Counted from the first letter of the stretch, positions 45,344 to 58,699 are shown. The stretch: 64,000 nucleotides of DNA from Adiantum capillus-veneris (GCA_014529385.2 CM043968.1:6422501-6486500); one strand, 5' to 3'. Notes: a model not told the origin generated them from the letters alone. A program made the numbers and translations.

Positions 45344-47130
45344 ATGCCAGCTTGGCTGCAAAACAAAGCTCACAATTATACAGGTGAATCTTCTGAAGGT
45401 GGTAGTTTAAAAAAAGAGGATTGCATTCATGATAGGTCAACACAAGACGAGGCATATGTACTAGAGCCTTTTCCAGAAGAGATGTTCGAACCTTTTGGAT
45501 GGCAACAGATACTAGCCACTCTTGATGTATGCGTGAATGAGGTGACCCTGACCAAATTCTGTGATGAGGAAGGATTTGATATCATTCCATCACAGATGAT
45601 GAGTGTTAGCCTAAATCCAAAATCAAAATTGGAAGTCCCTGGCAGGGAAGGGGTTGCAAATTGTCGTCTCATAGTGGATGAGATCTCAGTAAGGGACCTT
45701 GACCAAACGGATGAAGAAGCATTCCACGACCCCACGGATAAGCTGTTAGAGGACAACACAGACGACAAGATTTCTAGTAGCTCAGATTATAACATCAAAC
45801 GAAAGGATGACAAGTGACCAACTATGATTTTCCGAACCAAAATCCTCGAAGACAACGTAGATATCGGAATAAACGCACGAACAAACAAAACAAGACAAAA
45901 GTATACTCAGTACCTCTGTTAACTGACAAAACGTAGTACTTAAGGTTGGTTGAAGCAATCGATTGCCTTAAAGATGGGATATCAAAGAGGTACATGAAAC
46001 CTGACTCAAACAAAACAAAAATGAAAAAGAAGAACAAACAAAAACCATTAACGGAGAGCATTCCAAAAAATCAACGAAGTTGTCCAAAATCGAGCGCAAA
46101 AAACAAGTACAATGAATTGAAACGAGCTTTGAAGGAAGTTTGGACAACAAAATTGGAAACTGATGAGAAACCAAACGATGATAAATTTGATGCACCTTCC
46201 CACTACAAGAAGTACACTATTCAAGATAGAAAAATTGTGGTGCAGAAACTCAAACGTGACCCAAAAGAGCCTAGAACTTCATATGATGGGCCTGAAAAAG
46301 CCAAATGCATAAACTTAGTAGAACCAGGCGAGGAACCTAAACCGACATACATTGCCATGGACCTCACCGAAGAAGAAGAGCAGCTTCTGATAGATACACT
46401 CAGATGGTATAAAGATGTGTTTTCTTGGTCATACAAAGACCTAAAGGGGATAGATCTAGAGATCTGTCAGCACACGATACCCCTTAAAAGTGATGCCAGA
46501 CCACGTAGACAACGTCCTTATCATATTTTGAAAAGTGCAGAACTTATCGTATTTTCTTAAACCCTGAAAAATGTGTCTTTATGATAAGACAAGGTAAAAT
46601 TTTGGGCCACATTGTGTCCAAAAATGGGATTTTCACTAATCAAGAAAAGATACAAATAATTGCCGCACTACCGAGACCAACAAAAATGAAAGAAGAGCAA
46701 GTGTTTATGGGACATTGTGGGTACTACAGGCACTTCATATACATGTATTTTGTAATAGCTAAGCCATCGTATGCCCTCATTGCTAAATTTGAATAGACAG
46801 AAGAATGCGAGCAGGCTTTTCACAAATTGAAGCAACAATTAATTTTTGCTCCAATTTTTCAAGCCCCTGACTGGAGCAAGATCTTTCACGTTCATGTTGA
46901 CACATCAGCCTATGCCATAGGATGCATATTAACCCAGCCCCAGGAGAGAAGAAAATGGATTTTCCCATTTGCAATGCGGAGAAAAATTATACCACTACAG
47001 AAAGAGAAGGTCTAGGAATGATATATGCTGTCAAAAAATTTAGACACTACCTTCTTGCAAACAAGTTCATTTCCTTCGTAGATCACCAAGCACTGTTATA
47101 TTTGGTAAATAAACCTTGCTACGATGGAAG
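45344..47130 (+). pseudogene. Gypsy element C RT (core deleted) and RNase H
   Basis: An acidic linker runs into LVEPGEEPKPTYIAMDL, YKDVFSWSYKDLKGIDL and CQHTIPLKSDARPRRQRPY, the conserved entry to gypsy RT. Right after RQRPY the sequence jumps to the thumb region (FLNPEKC, RQGKILGHIVSKNGI, GHCGYYRHFIYMY), so the palm with the YxDD motif, about 100 residues, is missing. Element D retains that segment. RNase H follows: FHVHVDTSAYAIGCIL, NYTTTEREGLGMIYAVKKF and FVDHQALLYLVNKPC. Several stops and frameshifts. This copy cannot make functional RT. Confidence 0.85.
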
Positions 47131-48930
47131 GATTGTTCGCTAGTTTATAGTATTGCTTGAGTTTGATTTCACAATAGTCATAAAAAAGGGGACTACGCAC
47201 ACACGAGCAGATCATCTTTCTAAACTGTTCCATAGGGAAGCACCAAAAGGTATTGATGATGATCTTCCAGATTCGTACATGTTTAACATTGAAATGGTTC
47301 CGAGGTGGAGTGAAGAGGTCATCCAATCTCCAACTTTTAGTAATACGACTATACAAGCACGGTAAGGATGGGATTTTGAGACTATGTGTACAACCAAAAG
47401 AATACAAATACTACCTCAAACAGGCTCATATACAACATACAGGATTTCACAGTGGAGAAATGCAAACCTACCAAAGACTAAAGAGACTAGGAGTCTACTG
47501 GAAAAAAATGGAAAACAACATCCATACTTATGTAAAATCATGTGATATTTGTACAAAGCAACCTCCAGTGGAATACGCCACCCTGTTTCGAGTAGTACAA
47601 GCACCCAAATGGAGTAGTCACATAACCGAGTACTTAAAAAACAAGACCTTCCCAGAGGGATGGGGTAACACACGAATGAGAACTGTAGCAGAAGAAGCAA
47701 AACATTATCTGCTAATTGCCAACTAACTGTATAGGCGGGTAAAAGACGAAAAACTACGGTTTTGTGCTACAGAAAGCAAATATTTTTGTATCCTAGAACA
47801 AGCACACTCAGACCAGCCAGGGGGAAATTTCTCTCGTCTGATAAAACAGCAAAGCTAGTACTTCACTCAGGCATATAGTGGCCAACCCTCTTTAGGGATG
47901 CAGAGATCTATGTCACAGGATGTGATGAATGTCAACGCACAAAATCACCCCTATAGAGAGATGATATGCCATTACGGCCAATGATGGGAGTACACACTTT
48001 TGCCAAATGGGGCATCGACTTTATTGGCACCATCATACCACCTGCTATATAGGTCGCACACACAATACATCATAGTAGCAACAAATTACATGACCAAATG
48101 TGTAGAAGCAAAGGCAACACAGAAAAATGATGGATGGACTACGGCTGTGGACTACGGCTTAGTTCCTTTTCAAACATATCTTTACCAAATATGGTCTACC
48201 CATTGAAATAGTGAGCGATAGGGGAATACACTTTCTGAACGTCATTGAAAGCTTACTTGATGAATTCATGGTGATCCATCGCAAAGCAGCACCCTATCAC
48301 CCACAAGCTAACGGACAAGCCGAGAGCACCAACAAAATCTTATGCACGATGATCACCAAAATAGTCAGTGATTCAAGAAATGATTGGGATCAAAAGCTAC
48401 ACACTGCATTATGGGCTTACAAAGTAGCTTTTAAAACTTCCTTCAGGACGACACTTTTTAACCTTGTGTTCGGGATTAATGCAATTCTACCCATGGAATT
48501 CTTAATTAAAACACTACGAGTCGTAGCACAATTAGGATGGACGGGACACGAGCTGTCGGAGAGACTAGACACCCTGGAGCAATTGGATGAAACCAGAGTA
48601 AGAGCAATAGCCAGGATGTATGCTTAGAAAAGACAAATGAAAGCTTTCCATGATCAACATGTGATTAGAAAACAAGGAGTTCCAAAAAGGGGATTACGTT
48701 TTATTGTATACCCTTAAACAACACTTTAAAAAAACTCAAAAAGCGAGGGATGGAGCCTTTTGTAATACATGATATATCACAAAGTAGTGCCATCAAGCTT
48801 GCAACATTGGCAAGTGAGGAGATGACTAATTGGATGAGTGGCTGCAGATTAAAGAAATATCTTCTTCCACTGACACTAGAGGAACTCCAAAAAATACATA
48901 CCGCAGATCAGCGCAGAAGTTGAGCCCATG
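47131..48930 (+). pseudogene. Gypsy element C integrase
   Basis: FDFTIVIKKGTTHTRADHLSK leads in. The zinc domain has QAHIQHTGFHSGEMQTY and CDICTKQPP, but a further segment between 47726 and 47990 has stops. The catalytic core has VSDRGIHFLN (Asp, about 48211) and APYHPQANGQAESTNKIL (Glu, about 48310), with the Tat-type YHPQANGQ box. The C-terminal tail AFHDQHVIRKQ, MEPFVIHDISQSSAIKLA and CRLKKYLLP runs to about 48920. Several stops and frameshifts. The enzyme would insert element cDNA into the genome. Confidence 0.85.
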
Positions 48931-49103
48931 ACATTCAGGAACAGGCACAACAAGAAGCCAAAATCAAAATATTAAAGTGAAAGGAATAGGAAAACCTTCA
49001 GAGAAAGGCCCAACAGATCAATCGTATCAACTCTCCTCCAATAACATCCATACAAACGGAGGCTTCATGGTTAGGTGGCATGGATTTACGCATTAGGTTG
49101 TAG

Positions 49104-50002
49104 CTTGCCGATGGTGCCACCGAGCATGCATTAGTAGACATTGGGGCAAGAGAAAATGTTGTCAACTACTCTACTTTTAGGAAATTAACAAAGGAACCCC
49201 TAACGCCAAATACTATGGGGTTCAAAGTGGAAAACAAAGGCACAATGGACAGTCTGGGACATGTAGATTTACCAATAACGGTTGATGGAACAATTTATCC
49301 TTATCAGTTTCATGTGGTCGAGGATAAGGATATTAATGAAGTAGTTATTCTCGGAGTACCGTGGATGTGCACTTATCAAGACACACCAAACTGGCATGAT
49401 ATAATACTTTGTAGATCAGGCAAGATGACCAATCTTTCATCACACCCTTTGTACAATCAGACCATGTATGGGAACCTCTACAATCACCACCTGATCCAAT
49501 CCAGTGATGTTCTCCAACGGTGGTCAGGAAAATCTGGGTAAAAAAGTCCGTTATGCAAACCAATCTAAAGAAATTATGGATACCCAAACGACATGGCATT
49601 GCAAGCCCACCCACAATGCATCAACAAAAACCCAACCTCGACAAACCGCCCAAGGCTTTTGTCAAGCAATCGGGGCCAATCCAATCTCAACATCGACAAC
49701 CAAAAGAAGTCAAGTGGGTATGGAAACCAAAACAGACTCGCTCATGGGATGCCTCGACCATGAAGACCACATCCAAGCAATTTCAGTGGCGACCAAAACA
49801 AAGCCCTCAATCACAAGACAAGGCAGGGTCACAACTTCTAGAGGCCACTGACAAACAAAGGGCGCGTCTTCTACAATTTCTTCTGTTCGGACATGGAGCT
49901 TCAACATATCCTCACCATCGAAAACCACTGAACTTATTGTTCAGAACCCATATCTTGCACAACATTTTGTTACCTCATGCATATCCTCGATTTGCATCAT
50001 AG
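49104..50002 (+). CDS. Second retropepsin-like domain 3' of integrase in gypsy C, with basic tail
   Basis: From 49104 the frame reads LADGATEHALVDIGARENV, where the D-I-G-A triplet sits at the D-T/S-G-A active-site position, followed by NYSTFRKL. About 70 residues on comes DINEVVILGVPWMC, the I-L-G motif. Between them LGHVDLPITVDGTIYPYQF matches the beta-strand region of plant gypsy proteases. A TAG at 49101 precedes it, and a frame change near 49520-49541 leads to a Lys/Gln/Pro-rich basic tail to 50002. A canonical protease already exists at 44891-45307, so this is an extra copy after integrase and before the polypurine tract. Thr-to-Ile at the active site may mean it is inactive or only structural. 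Confidence 0.68.
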
Positions 50003-50084
50003 AGCCACAATATACGGCTATGCATAGACACATACTTTGTTCCCATGCACTCTGACACATGTTCGTCTAGGGCGACTCACTCTA

Positions 50085-50098
50085 GAAAGGGGGGGAAA
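50085..50098 (+). promoter_or_regulatory. Polypurine tract of gypsy C
   Basis: GAAAGGGGGGGAAA directly before TGCAGCAAGATC, the expected plus-strand primer and LTR start. Confidence 0.7.
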
Positions 50099-50637
50099 TG
50101 CAGCAAGATCATCATTTTGTATATATTATCACCATTTCTTTTTCTTTTCTTTCCCTTTCATAGTTTTCAGAGCTTTTAAATTCTTAGCAGGCATAACCAT
50201 GAGCCATATGGACACCATCTAAATGCCAGGTTAAGAACATGTATGTATGAGAGATTACACTAATTTTGGCCAACTAATAATAATTGTAACTAATTTTTCT
50301 TTATTAAAAAGCTAAAAAGGACAAATAATCAACAAAAAATAATAAGTTGAGCCACGAAAGTCGGAATTGACTTTTGAAAGCAAACGCCGAAACTTCAAAG
50401 CAAGGGCTTCGAACATGGCAAATATGGAAAGATTCGGCACACGATGGATTTTGAGCCAACTTCTAAAGGATCAAAACTGCAGATTGAAGTCCATTTGTCG
50501 ACTGAATATCAGAATGAAGAACGATTCAAACTCCAGGTGATATGAACAGCAATATACGATCAATGGAGGTAAGTATGAATGGGGTAGTCTTGGTAGATTG
50601 GGAACATATAGCCAAATGGGGCAACATAAGCTCATTT

Positions 50638-50728
<91 letters not shown>

Positions 50729-51017
50729 CATAGGGTTTTCCGCTTTTTTTCTGCCCGTTGCTACCACCTCGATAACTCTTACTACACCAGATTCGACAGG
50801 TTTGATCATTAACCCTACAAGAACATTTGTGTATGCCCCATATTGCACAAACAATACCAAAACAACAGATCAGAGCATATCAAAGTCTCAAAATCTGCAA
50901 ATTGTCAGGTTCAATGGGGGACTTCAAAGCTCACCCAAAACCAAAAACGTTTCATCAGCATACCCCTAGTAATTGGCATAATCAATGGGTGCAAACACAG
51001 TTGCAAAAGGTGGTGGA
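50099..51017 (+). mobile_element. LTR region between gypsy C and gypsy D
   Basis: Begins TGCAGCAAG after the polypurine tract. Contains a (CA)n tract. The end is not defined because no second copy is visible. Palindrome-bearing leader sequence of D begins by 51018, so this may serve as 3' LTR of C and 5' LTR of D, as for A and B. Confidence 0.5.
50642..50724. repeat. (CA)n microsatellite
   Basis: About 41 pure CA units inside the C/D LTR region. Confidence 0.97.
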
Positions 51018-52243
51018 ACATGGATCGGGATCCATGTTCCCCAAACCGTTAAATTAGAAAAAATTGTCCAATAGCATCTCCATGTGGCTAGGAACAACCT
51101 CCACTAGCTAGAATTTCAAAATGCTTCCCAACATGGATCGCGATCCATGTACCTTGATGATAAAATCAAGACAGGAGTTGTTCACTAACTGGAGGATGCA
51201 AAAGTATGTTTGACCATGCAGAAATAGTCACAAAAAGGGCTTTTAAAATCATCAAACCCTCATGGTTTGTTACCTTCAGTCTGAAAATGGTCATTTGGAA
51301 GTAATCAAAGGAGAAATGGTCTGTTTCCAGCAAAAAACTTATGGAGAGGGTCAGGAGAAGAATATGACGCTACCCCACTGACCAGAGCAGCAATTGGAAC
51401 TCCTTAGGGCTCTATTGCAAAGCCAGTTGAAATAGAAAGGAGTCCAGAAGAAAGTGAAAGACAAGCATTAAGGAGATGTAGCAGTAAAGGTGTAATTGTG
51501 GTCAAAACAAAGTAAAAGAGTACCTGCAAAGTTGTGCAAATTTCCTGGACCAATTTCCCCTTTTAGATAGATTCAAAAACTGATGAAAATTGGTGGGGAG
51601 CTAGGCAAAGCTATGCTTTTCAGAAACAAATCATCCGTAATCAAGGCAACAATAGATGTCAGTCAAAGGAAGTGCCCAAAAGTGGTTTCAAAAAACCAAT
51701 ATGGTTAAGACGGGAAAAACATGGCCATAAACTAAAAAATTGAGTAAACATAAGAGAAGCATGTCCAAATTTGAAAATATTTCACCAGTGTTCTAGGAAG
51801 ACCTATAGGAACATGTGTGCAAGAGGCTGTATCATCAAAATCCCTCCCAACATGGATCACGATCCATGTACCTTTTTGCCCAACCAAAGAAAAATTCATA
51901 CCATTTGGCCCAATATATTCAACAAAGCCTAGCCATGAAGTTTCAAGTCATTTGGATTCCAAAATCCACATCAAAATGCCAAATTTCTCTTAGTCTGAGG
52001 ATGATTTCCAAAAATTGACCTAAGTACCAATTCAATGATCCAAATCCCAAATTTTTTGGACCAAGGCACCATCTTGATGATCCCTACAAGCTGGTATCAT
52101 CCGATCTTCAATATGTTACCAGACATGGATCGCGATCCATGTTCCTCAAACCCTAAAACCAGAGAAATTTGCACAGTAGCATTCCCATGTGGCTAGGAAC
52201 AACCTCCACTAGTTGAAATTGCAACATGGATCGCGATCCATGT
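51018..52243. repeat. Leader array of gypsy D: five copies of the 20 bp palindrome
   Basis: ACATGGATCGCGATCCATGT is perfect at 51131-51150, 52123-52142 and 52224-52243. One-base variants lie at 51018-51037 (GATCGGGATC) and 51850-51869 (GATCACGATC). A 27 bp sequence, CATGTGGCTAGGAACAACCT..., is also repeated exactly at 51081-51107 and 52186-52212, downstream of a palindrome each time. Spacing is uneven (113, 719, 273, 101 bp). Confidence 0.85.
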
Positions 52244-52439
52244 GCCTTTTTGCCAGAATTCATCTATTACCTTATGCCCTTGTGTCTATAGTAATCCTGG
52301 ATGCACTAGTGAACTTTGGTCAAATTTGGGGTAGTTTTGACAAAGTTATGCTCAATTTTCATTCTATGATCAAAGTTTGCGTTTCTTCAACTTTCCGAAA
52401 ATTTTGATCAATTGCTAAATCCTATTTCTAATCTGACAC

Positions 52440-55400
52440 TGACCTCAGGATGCCTCGAAGGAAAGCACAAAGGGAGTGGGGAGCATCACCATGATATATC
52501 CTCGAATGAGAAGTCCCATATCACCGAACAGGTGCTCGAAGCAATACCGGCCAATATATTCATCGGAAGATTTCAAGCAGCGGACGGAGATATAGTAAAG
52601 ACCACCATCTTTCCAAGGGAATTTTGGACACTACACCAGAAGTCCAAAGTGCCTACACTTGGACAACTTTCTACGACTACCGCCATGGGGAACGGATTTC
52701 AGAAGGGGACAAGGATTCATATGACATGCCAGAGGACGCAAAGAAAATAGACTTGATAGAACCAAGAGAAGAGCCTAGGCCGGTCTATATAGCAACTGAT
52801 CTGAGTCCGGAAGAAGAAGAGAAGCTCGTAAGTCTTCTCAAGGAGTACAAGGACGTGTTTACTTAGTCATATAAAGACCTAAAGGGAGTAGATTTGACAA
52901 TATGCCAACACATGATCCCATTCAAACGTGATGCATAGCCTAGATGACAGAGACCGTTCACATATAATGATATGTTTTCTAAGCGCATCAAGGAAGAGAT
53001 TGATAAACTGAAGGAAGCTGAGTTCATCTATGAGATAGAACACACCGACAAGGTATGTCCATTTGTGATAGTGCCCAAGAAGAATGGTAAACTTTGAGTG
53101 TGTGTCAATCTAAATAAGGTTAATACCACCACAATAAGGGATAATTATCCCTTACCTATCACTGACCATGTTCTAGAATGAGTGGTAGGCAAGTGGAAAT
53201 ATTCCTTCTTAGATGGATTCTCTTATTTCAACAGGCTTGCAATCGCTCCTGAAGATCAATATAAGACAACATTTGCCACAGAATGGGGTATATATGCGTA
53301 TATATTCATACCCTTTGGATTGACTAATACCTCGACAACATTTCAGAGGTTAATGACACATTATTTCAAGAAAATACTTGAGGATATTCTTGGAAATTTA
53401 TATGGATGATCTATGTGTACACTCTCTCTTGAGAGATGAACATACGAAACACCTCAAAAAAGTATTTGAGAAGTGCAAGACGTATAGGATCTACCTTAAC
53501 CCAGAAAAGTGGATATTCATGGTTAGACGAGGTAGAATATTGGGATATATTGTCTCAAAAAACGATATATCTATGGATTTGAATAAGATAAAAGTGATTC
53601 TAGAAATGTCTAGACCAAACAATGCAAAGCAGGTACAATGCTTCATGGGACACTGTGGTTATTACAAGAGGTTCATCCACATGTATGCAATCATTGCTCA
53701 ACCCCTATATAGATTTATAGTAGTCTTTGAAGAGACGGAGGAGTGTGAGGAGTCATTTCAAAAGTTGAAAAGAGCACTCATATGTGCTCTTGTACTAAAA
53801 GCGCTAGATTGAGAAAATATATATCATGTTCATATTGATGCTTCAACATTTTCTACAGGATGCATCTTGGCTTAGCGAGGAGAAGGAAATATGGACTTCC
53901 CAGTCTATTATGCCAGTGGACAGCTTAACAGTGCTAAAAAGAACTACACAACCACTGAGAGAGAAGGGCTAGGGATGATATATATTGTTAAGAAATTTAG
54001 GCTCCTTCCAAACCAGTTTGTGCTTTTCACAGATCATTAAGCCCGCTTATACCTTGTAAACAAACCATGAAATACCGGACACATTATATGATGGTTTATC
54101 ATATTGCTAGAGTTTGATTTTACAGTGGGAAGACACATCTTTGAGCATATCATCTTTTCAGATTTCCAAATGGAGAAGCTCCAAAAGGTGTAGACGATGA
54201 CATCCCTGATGCATATATTTTCAATGTTGAAATGGTACCCAAGTGGTCTTAGGAGATAGTCAATTTGTTGTCCTATGGAGGAGAGTTTGATGAGACTAAG
54301 CAAGAAGTTAAATGACAGACAGCTCGACAATCCAACGATTTTCATTTAATTGGTGGACGTTTGTATCATTCAGGCCAAGACAACATTTTACAATTATGCA
54401 TAAGTCCAGAAGAGTACAATTGCTATCTTTTAGAAGCACATGTTCAAGACTTAGCATTTCATTGCTCACAAACAAAAACCTATCAGTGCTTGAAAAAATT
54501 AGGAGTTTATTGGCCAAATATGTGCGTTGATGTTCATGAGTATGTTACTAACTATGCTACATGAAGATCTACACCACCAATAGAGCATGAAATGCTGTTT
54601 CAGGTGACGATTGCACCAAAATGGAGTCCACATATAATTGACTACCTGACAACGAGAACATTTCCTGAAAATACCTCTAGGGTACGTCAAAGAGATATAG
54701 AAGTAGAGGCTAGAGACTTCACATTTATTGAAAATTATCTCTTTAAGATAGGAAAGGATAATCATCTTAGGATATGTGCAACGGAGAGCACATATTTGCC
54801 AATCGTAGAGCAGGCACATGGAGGAATAAGCACATGCCATTTCTTAGAGGATAAGACAACAAATATTGTCTTAACCATGGGAATATGGTGGCCTACATTA
54901 CATATGGGCGCTGAAGAAATGTTAAAAGATGTGATGCTTGCCAACGTACCAAAGTGCCAATAAAGAGAGATGAGATGCCCTTAAGGCCAATGATGAGAGC
55001 TAGGGATTTTTCTAAGTGGGGTATATACTTTGTAGGTCAAATTTCACCGCTCTCTTATAGGACTCACTCCCAATATATCATTGTTTCCACAGAATATCTC
55101 ACTAAATGGGCTGAAGCTAAAGCCACATAAAAAGCAGATGCAAGGACCACTGCAAAATTTATCTATGAACATGTCTTTGTTAGATATGGTCTACTAATAG
55201 AGCTTGTCAGTGATCGTGGCACACATTTCATTAACAAAGTTACTGAAAACCTTCTAGATGAATTCATGGTAATTCACAAGAAGTCTGCTCCATACCATCC
55301 ATAGGCTCATGGACATGCTGAAGCTACAAACAAAACCTTGTGCATTGTATTGACTAAAATAATATTTGATTCAAGGACTAATTGGGATCAAAATTTCCAC

Positions 55401-55590
55401 TCTACATTGTGGGCTCATAGGGTAGCTTATAAGACATCTATTGGAATGACACCATATAACATGGTGTTGGTCTTTAACACTATCTATAACATGGTGTTTG
55501 GTCTTTAACACTATCTTGCACATGGAGTTTTTAATCCCAACACTAAGGGTAGCTAAGAAACTAGAATGGACATGCGATGAATTTTCTATG
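52440..55590 (+). pseudogene. Gypsy element D pol: RT, RNase H, integrase (broken, gag missing)
   Basis: IDLIEPREEPRPVYIATDL, EYKDVFT and SYKDLKGVDLTICQHMIP open RT as in C. The palm is present: KEEIDKLKEAEFIYEIEH, FLDGFSYFNRLAIAPEDQ, YIFIPFGLTNTSTTFQRLM and, in the next frame, FLEIYMDDLCVHS (YMDD near 53398-53410). RNase H: YHVHIDASTFSTGCILA and NYTTTEREGLGMIY. Integrase: a zinc-type region near 54880-54960, then SDRGTHFINKV (about 55209) and APYHP followed by a TAG. It ends in a CT microsatellite at 55603. More than ten stops or frameshifts. No gag or protease lies between leader and RT. Confidence 0.88.
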
Positions 55591-55600
55591 AGAATAGACG

Positions 55601-55602
<2 letters not shown>

Positions 55603-55691
<89 letters not shown>
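55603..55691. repeat. (CT)n microsatellite truncating gypsy D
   Basis: About 44 CT units with one T interruption, beginning within the integrase tail. The 3' end of D is absent beyond it. Confidence 0.96.
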
Positions 55692-55693
<2 letters not shown>

Positions 55694-58690
55694 AGAAGGA
55701 TAATCTCTCTCTACTTGGATACTATCTTCTCTCTTGTTTCACGGTGTACGTGCTCTCCAGAAGCTTTCATGGTGAATACCTCTACGTAGCTCTCATCACT
55801 GCTCTCTTGCGGAAAAGCAAGAAACCTTTCAACATCCCCTAATCGATTCTAAAGCACGGTGAGAAGCTCTAAACCCCATAGCCATCATCTCTCTCTCTCT
55901 CTGTTGTTTTTCTGAGTAGTCATCATCTCGGTGTTTGTTTTTTCGTATACAAGTGCATGTATGGATTAATCGAGTATGTATGAAGTTGCCCCATGATTAT
56001 TTCATCATGTTTAGCATGCTGATGTATGCACATGATATGTTTATGATTACGTGCGTGCATAAAAAGCGCTTTTCGTCTCACGTCATAGAGGCGATAAAAA
56101 CACCGTTTTGGTCATAAATCCCAAACCGTTATGAATCAGCCTGAACCCTTCACATTATAGATAAAACACATCATTTAGAACATTTTCTCTCTTTGGTGTC
56201 ATATGAAAATCACGCACGAGCTAAGAGATATGGTCAAAAACAACTTGTTGTCCACTACACAACCAAATTTTTGGACTCTAGGCTCCTTGTTGGAGAACCA
56301 CTATATAGATTCACTGAATGGGCAAACCCACTTAACCAATTGAAAATATTGATGCAACTTGATGATAAATGTATTTAAGTCTCCGTTATCACCTCGGGAA
56401 TGTGAGTTATTAATTGTTCCATAACCGGTTTTACCTACACGTGTAGGGGCGCTTCCAAGGGGTGGTACCATATGACGTCGTGAGTTAATCGAACTGTTTA
56501 TGTATGATTTATGGTTTGTTTTGGTGAGTTGATTTCAGTTATTAGATGCCCATAAACTTATGTGAAGGTATATGATTAGACATCCCGAACTGCATAGGCA
56601 TATATGATTAAAGTGGCTTTCTTTTTGGGTTACCGTTTGTTGTGTGAGTATCATATGGGTGAAGTGATGTGATAGAGTGATAGTCTATATTATGAAACTG
56701 ATCTTGATGCATTGGTTTGATGTCAAATAATTTCATTTGTATGTTATGCACGCTCCCGAAAATGCCAAAAATTTGTTTTTTGCATATGTGTGAAGTTATG
56801 GTTTATGGTTGACCTAAAGGTCGGAGCTGTTTTGCATCATGTTTATGATAATGTAATGCTATCATATGATGTATGGTAACTCATGGATTTATGTGGATAC
56901 CTCATATGAATGGTTATGTCCGCTTTCCACCTTTCTAGGTCAAAACTAACTCTATGTGCTAGGAAGGTGAAGTGTAGATGTGATGCATCAACTTTGCATG
57001 GTTGGATGTTGTCAAAATGGGATTTTTATATCATGATTAGTTTTTGGTCGGACTCGTTTTATGCATGAAAGAATCATGTCTTAAGGGTCATATGTGTGTG
57101 GACTCCGATTGATTGTAGGGGATATGTCAAACTCCAAGTGTGGGAATTGGTTCAGTGTGGTTATGATTAATGGTTAAGGGTTGAGATTCCCTCATGGATT
57201 ATGGTGGAAGCCAGTGTGGCTCATGGTTTCTTTTTCTAGATATGGTTATGCTGCTGAAATGCTGTCGAAATTTTTGCAGCCATGTTATGTTCTAAAGTGG
57301 CTATGCAAGATTGGTCGTGCCTCACCCAAGTTGGGTGGAGTGCTCACCCATGTGCTATGAATGGATTATAGTTTATGGTGTTTTGGGATTGGATCATGAA
57401 GTGGTCTAGATGGTTTATGGTAGACGTGTAAGGGTAGAGACCCTGTATAGTCTAACTGCTTGGAAAATATTGTTTGTGCATATGGGAAGTGCTATTGTGA
57501 TTTGACTCATGTGTTATGTTTCTCATGGCAATGCCACTACGAGACTAGGATCACCTACATCGCTTAGCCTTAGAGACTAAAGAGTCGTTGACCCGGGGCT
57601 TTGTTGGATCGGGGGTGTTGCCTAGGTCTTCTTCTTTTTGTTAGGCTCATCTATACGGTTAGTGCGTCAGGGATTGAATGACCTACATGGCTAACGCATT
57701 GAGGATTTTTCCTTGGCTTTGCCTAAACACTTGGTGCTAGGCATCGAAGAGGCATGGTGCCTAAACTGGTATGGTTGGTGTTGATACCCTACCACCTGCT
57801 GGTACTTGGGATCCTTTCAGAGCTTGGGTTCATGGAGGGAGGCGAATGAGCCTCAGCCTATGTCTGGCTCAGGTAGGTTGAAGGTGTTTTGGCTCGCTCC
57901 CACGGGAAAAAGTGAAATTCTCTCTGTCCGTAGTAGAGCGGATGTGGATGGGTGGACCGGTCGATCCCTACACAGGGTCCGATGCTCTACTAGTTATTTT
58001 GTCATAATTTTTTTTAAATGTTATTGTATACCGAGATTTTGTCATTTCATTAATACACAGGTGCCTGTTTCATTTAGAAGGGGCATTTAAAGATTCTCTG
58101 TTGTCATTTTCTCATGTCTCTGTGCACTCTATTTCACCCTCTACTATATTCTCTCTCTCTCTCTCTTCTCGCAATGCGGTGTACACATATATTCACCCTC
58201 CACAATGTTATATTTATTTTTCTTGAGTACGCTTTCATTCATAACACCCATTCAGGGGTAGCACTAGTCGCTAGGTATCTCTAGATGCACTCCGGCTCAT
58301 GGCCTAAACACCATGCTTGGTCGGGCGCTGAGAACTCCTCCCCTATGCAAATGCTTCCGCAACTCTGATGTATATTGAAAATTGTATAAAAGTGTAAATT
58401 GTATATTTTGTGCATAGACCCCCGGGGAGGGGTATCTCTCAAAGAAAATCTTTCAATTATACCCTTACAGACTCAAGAAGCAAGAGATGCTATTGGAATT
58501 TCAACCTTAACAATTGAAACCCTCTCAGTGGCAGTGGTTGTGGAATTAATCTCCTTAATTGTTGTGCTACACATAGCCCAAAGAAAAAGATATTGATAAA
58601 GAAGTTGCCAACTTCTAAGAGTGGGCTAGAAGGATACGTTGGAATTTCACACTATTTTAAATTTAGTGTACAATTTACCCAATTTATCCT
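55692..58690. other. Long stretch without a supportable gene
   Basis: Short frames only, for example 56193-56378 and 57806-58090, without motifs. The sequence is rich in ATGGTTTATGG/TGATTATG-like words, as in some long gypsy LTRs, but I found no second copy, PBS or purine tract. A short CT run lies at about 58148-58166. Confidence 0.5.
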
Positions 58691-58699
58691 AGTTGAGCA

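Noticed and set aside
49504-49851. 115-residue frame overlapping the basic tail of gypsy C
   Set aside because: Alternative frame of the same region. The 49520-50002 frame is longer and reaches the end of the element's coding part.
40538-52243. CRISPR-like array reading of the palindrome copies
   Set aside because: Spacing is about 100-700 bp and irregular, spacers are not uniform, and the context is a plant retroelement leader.
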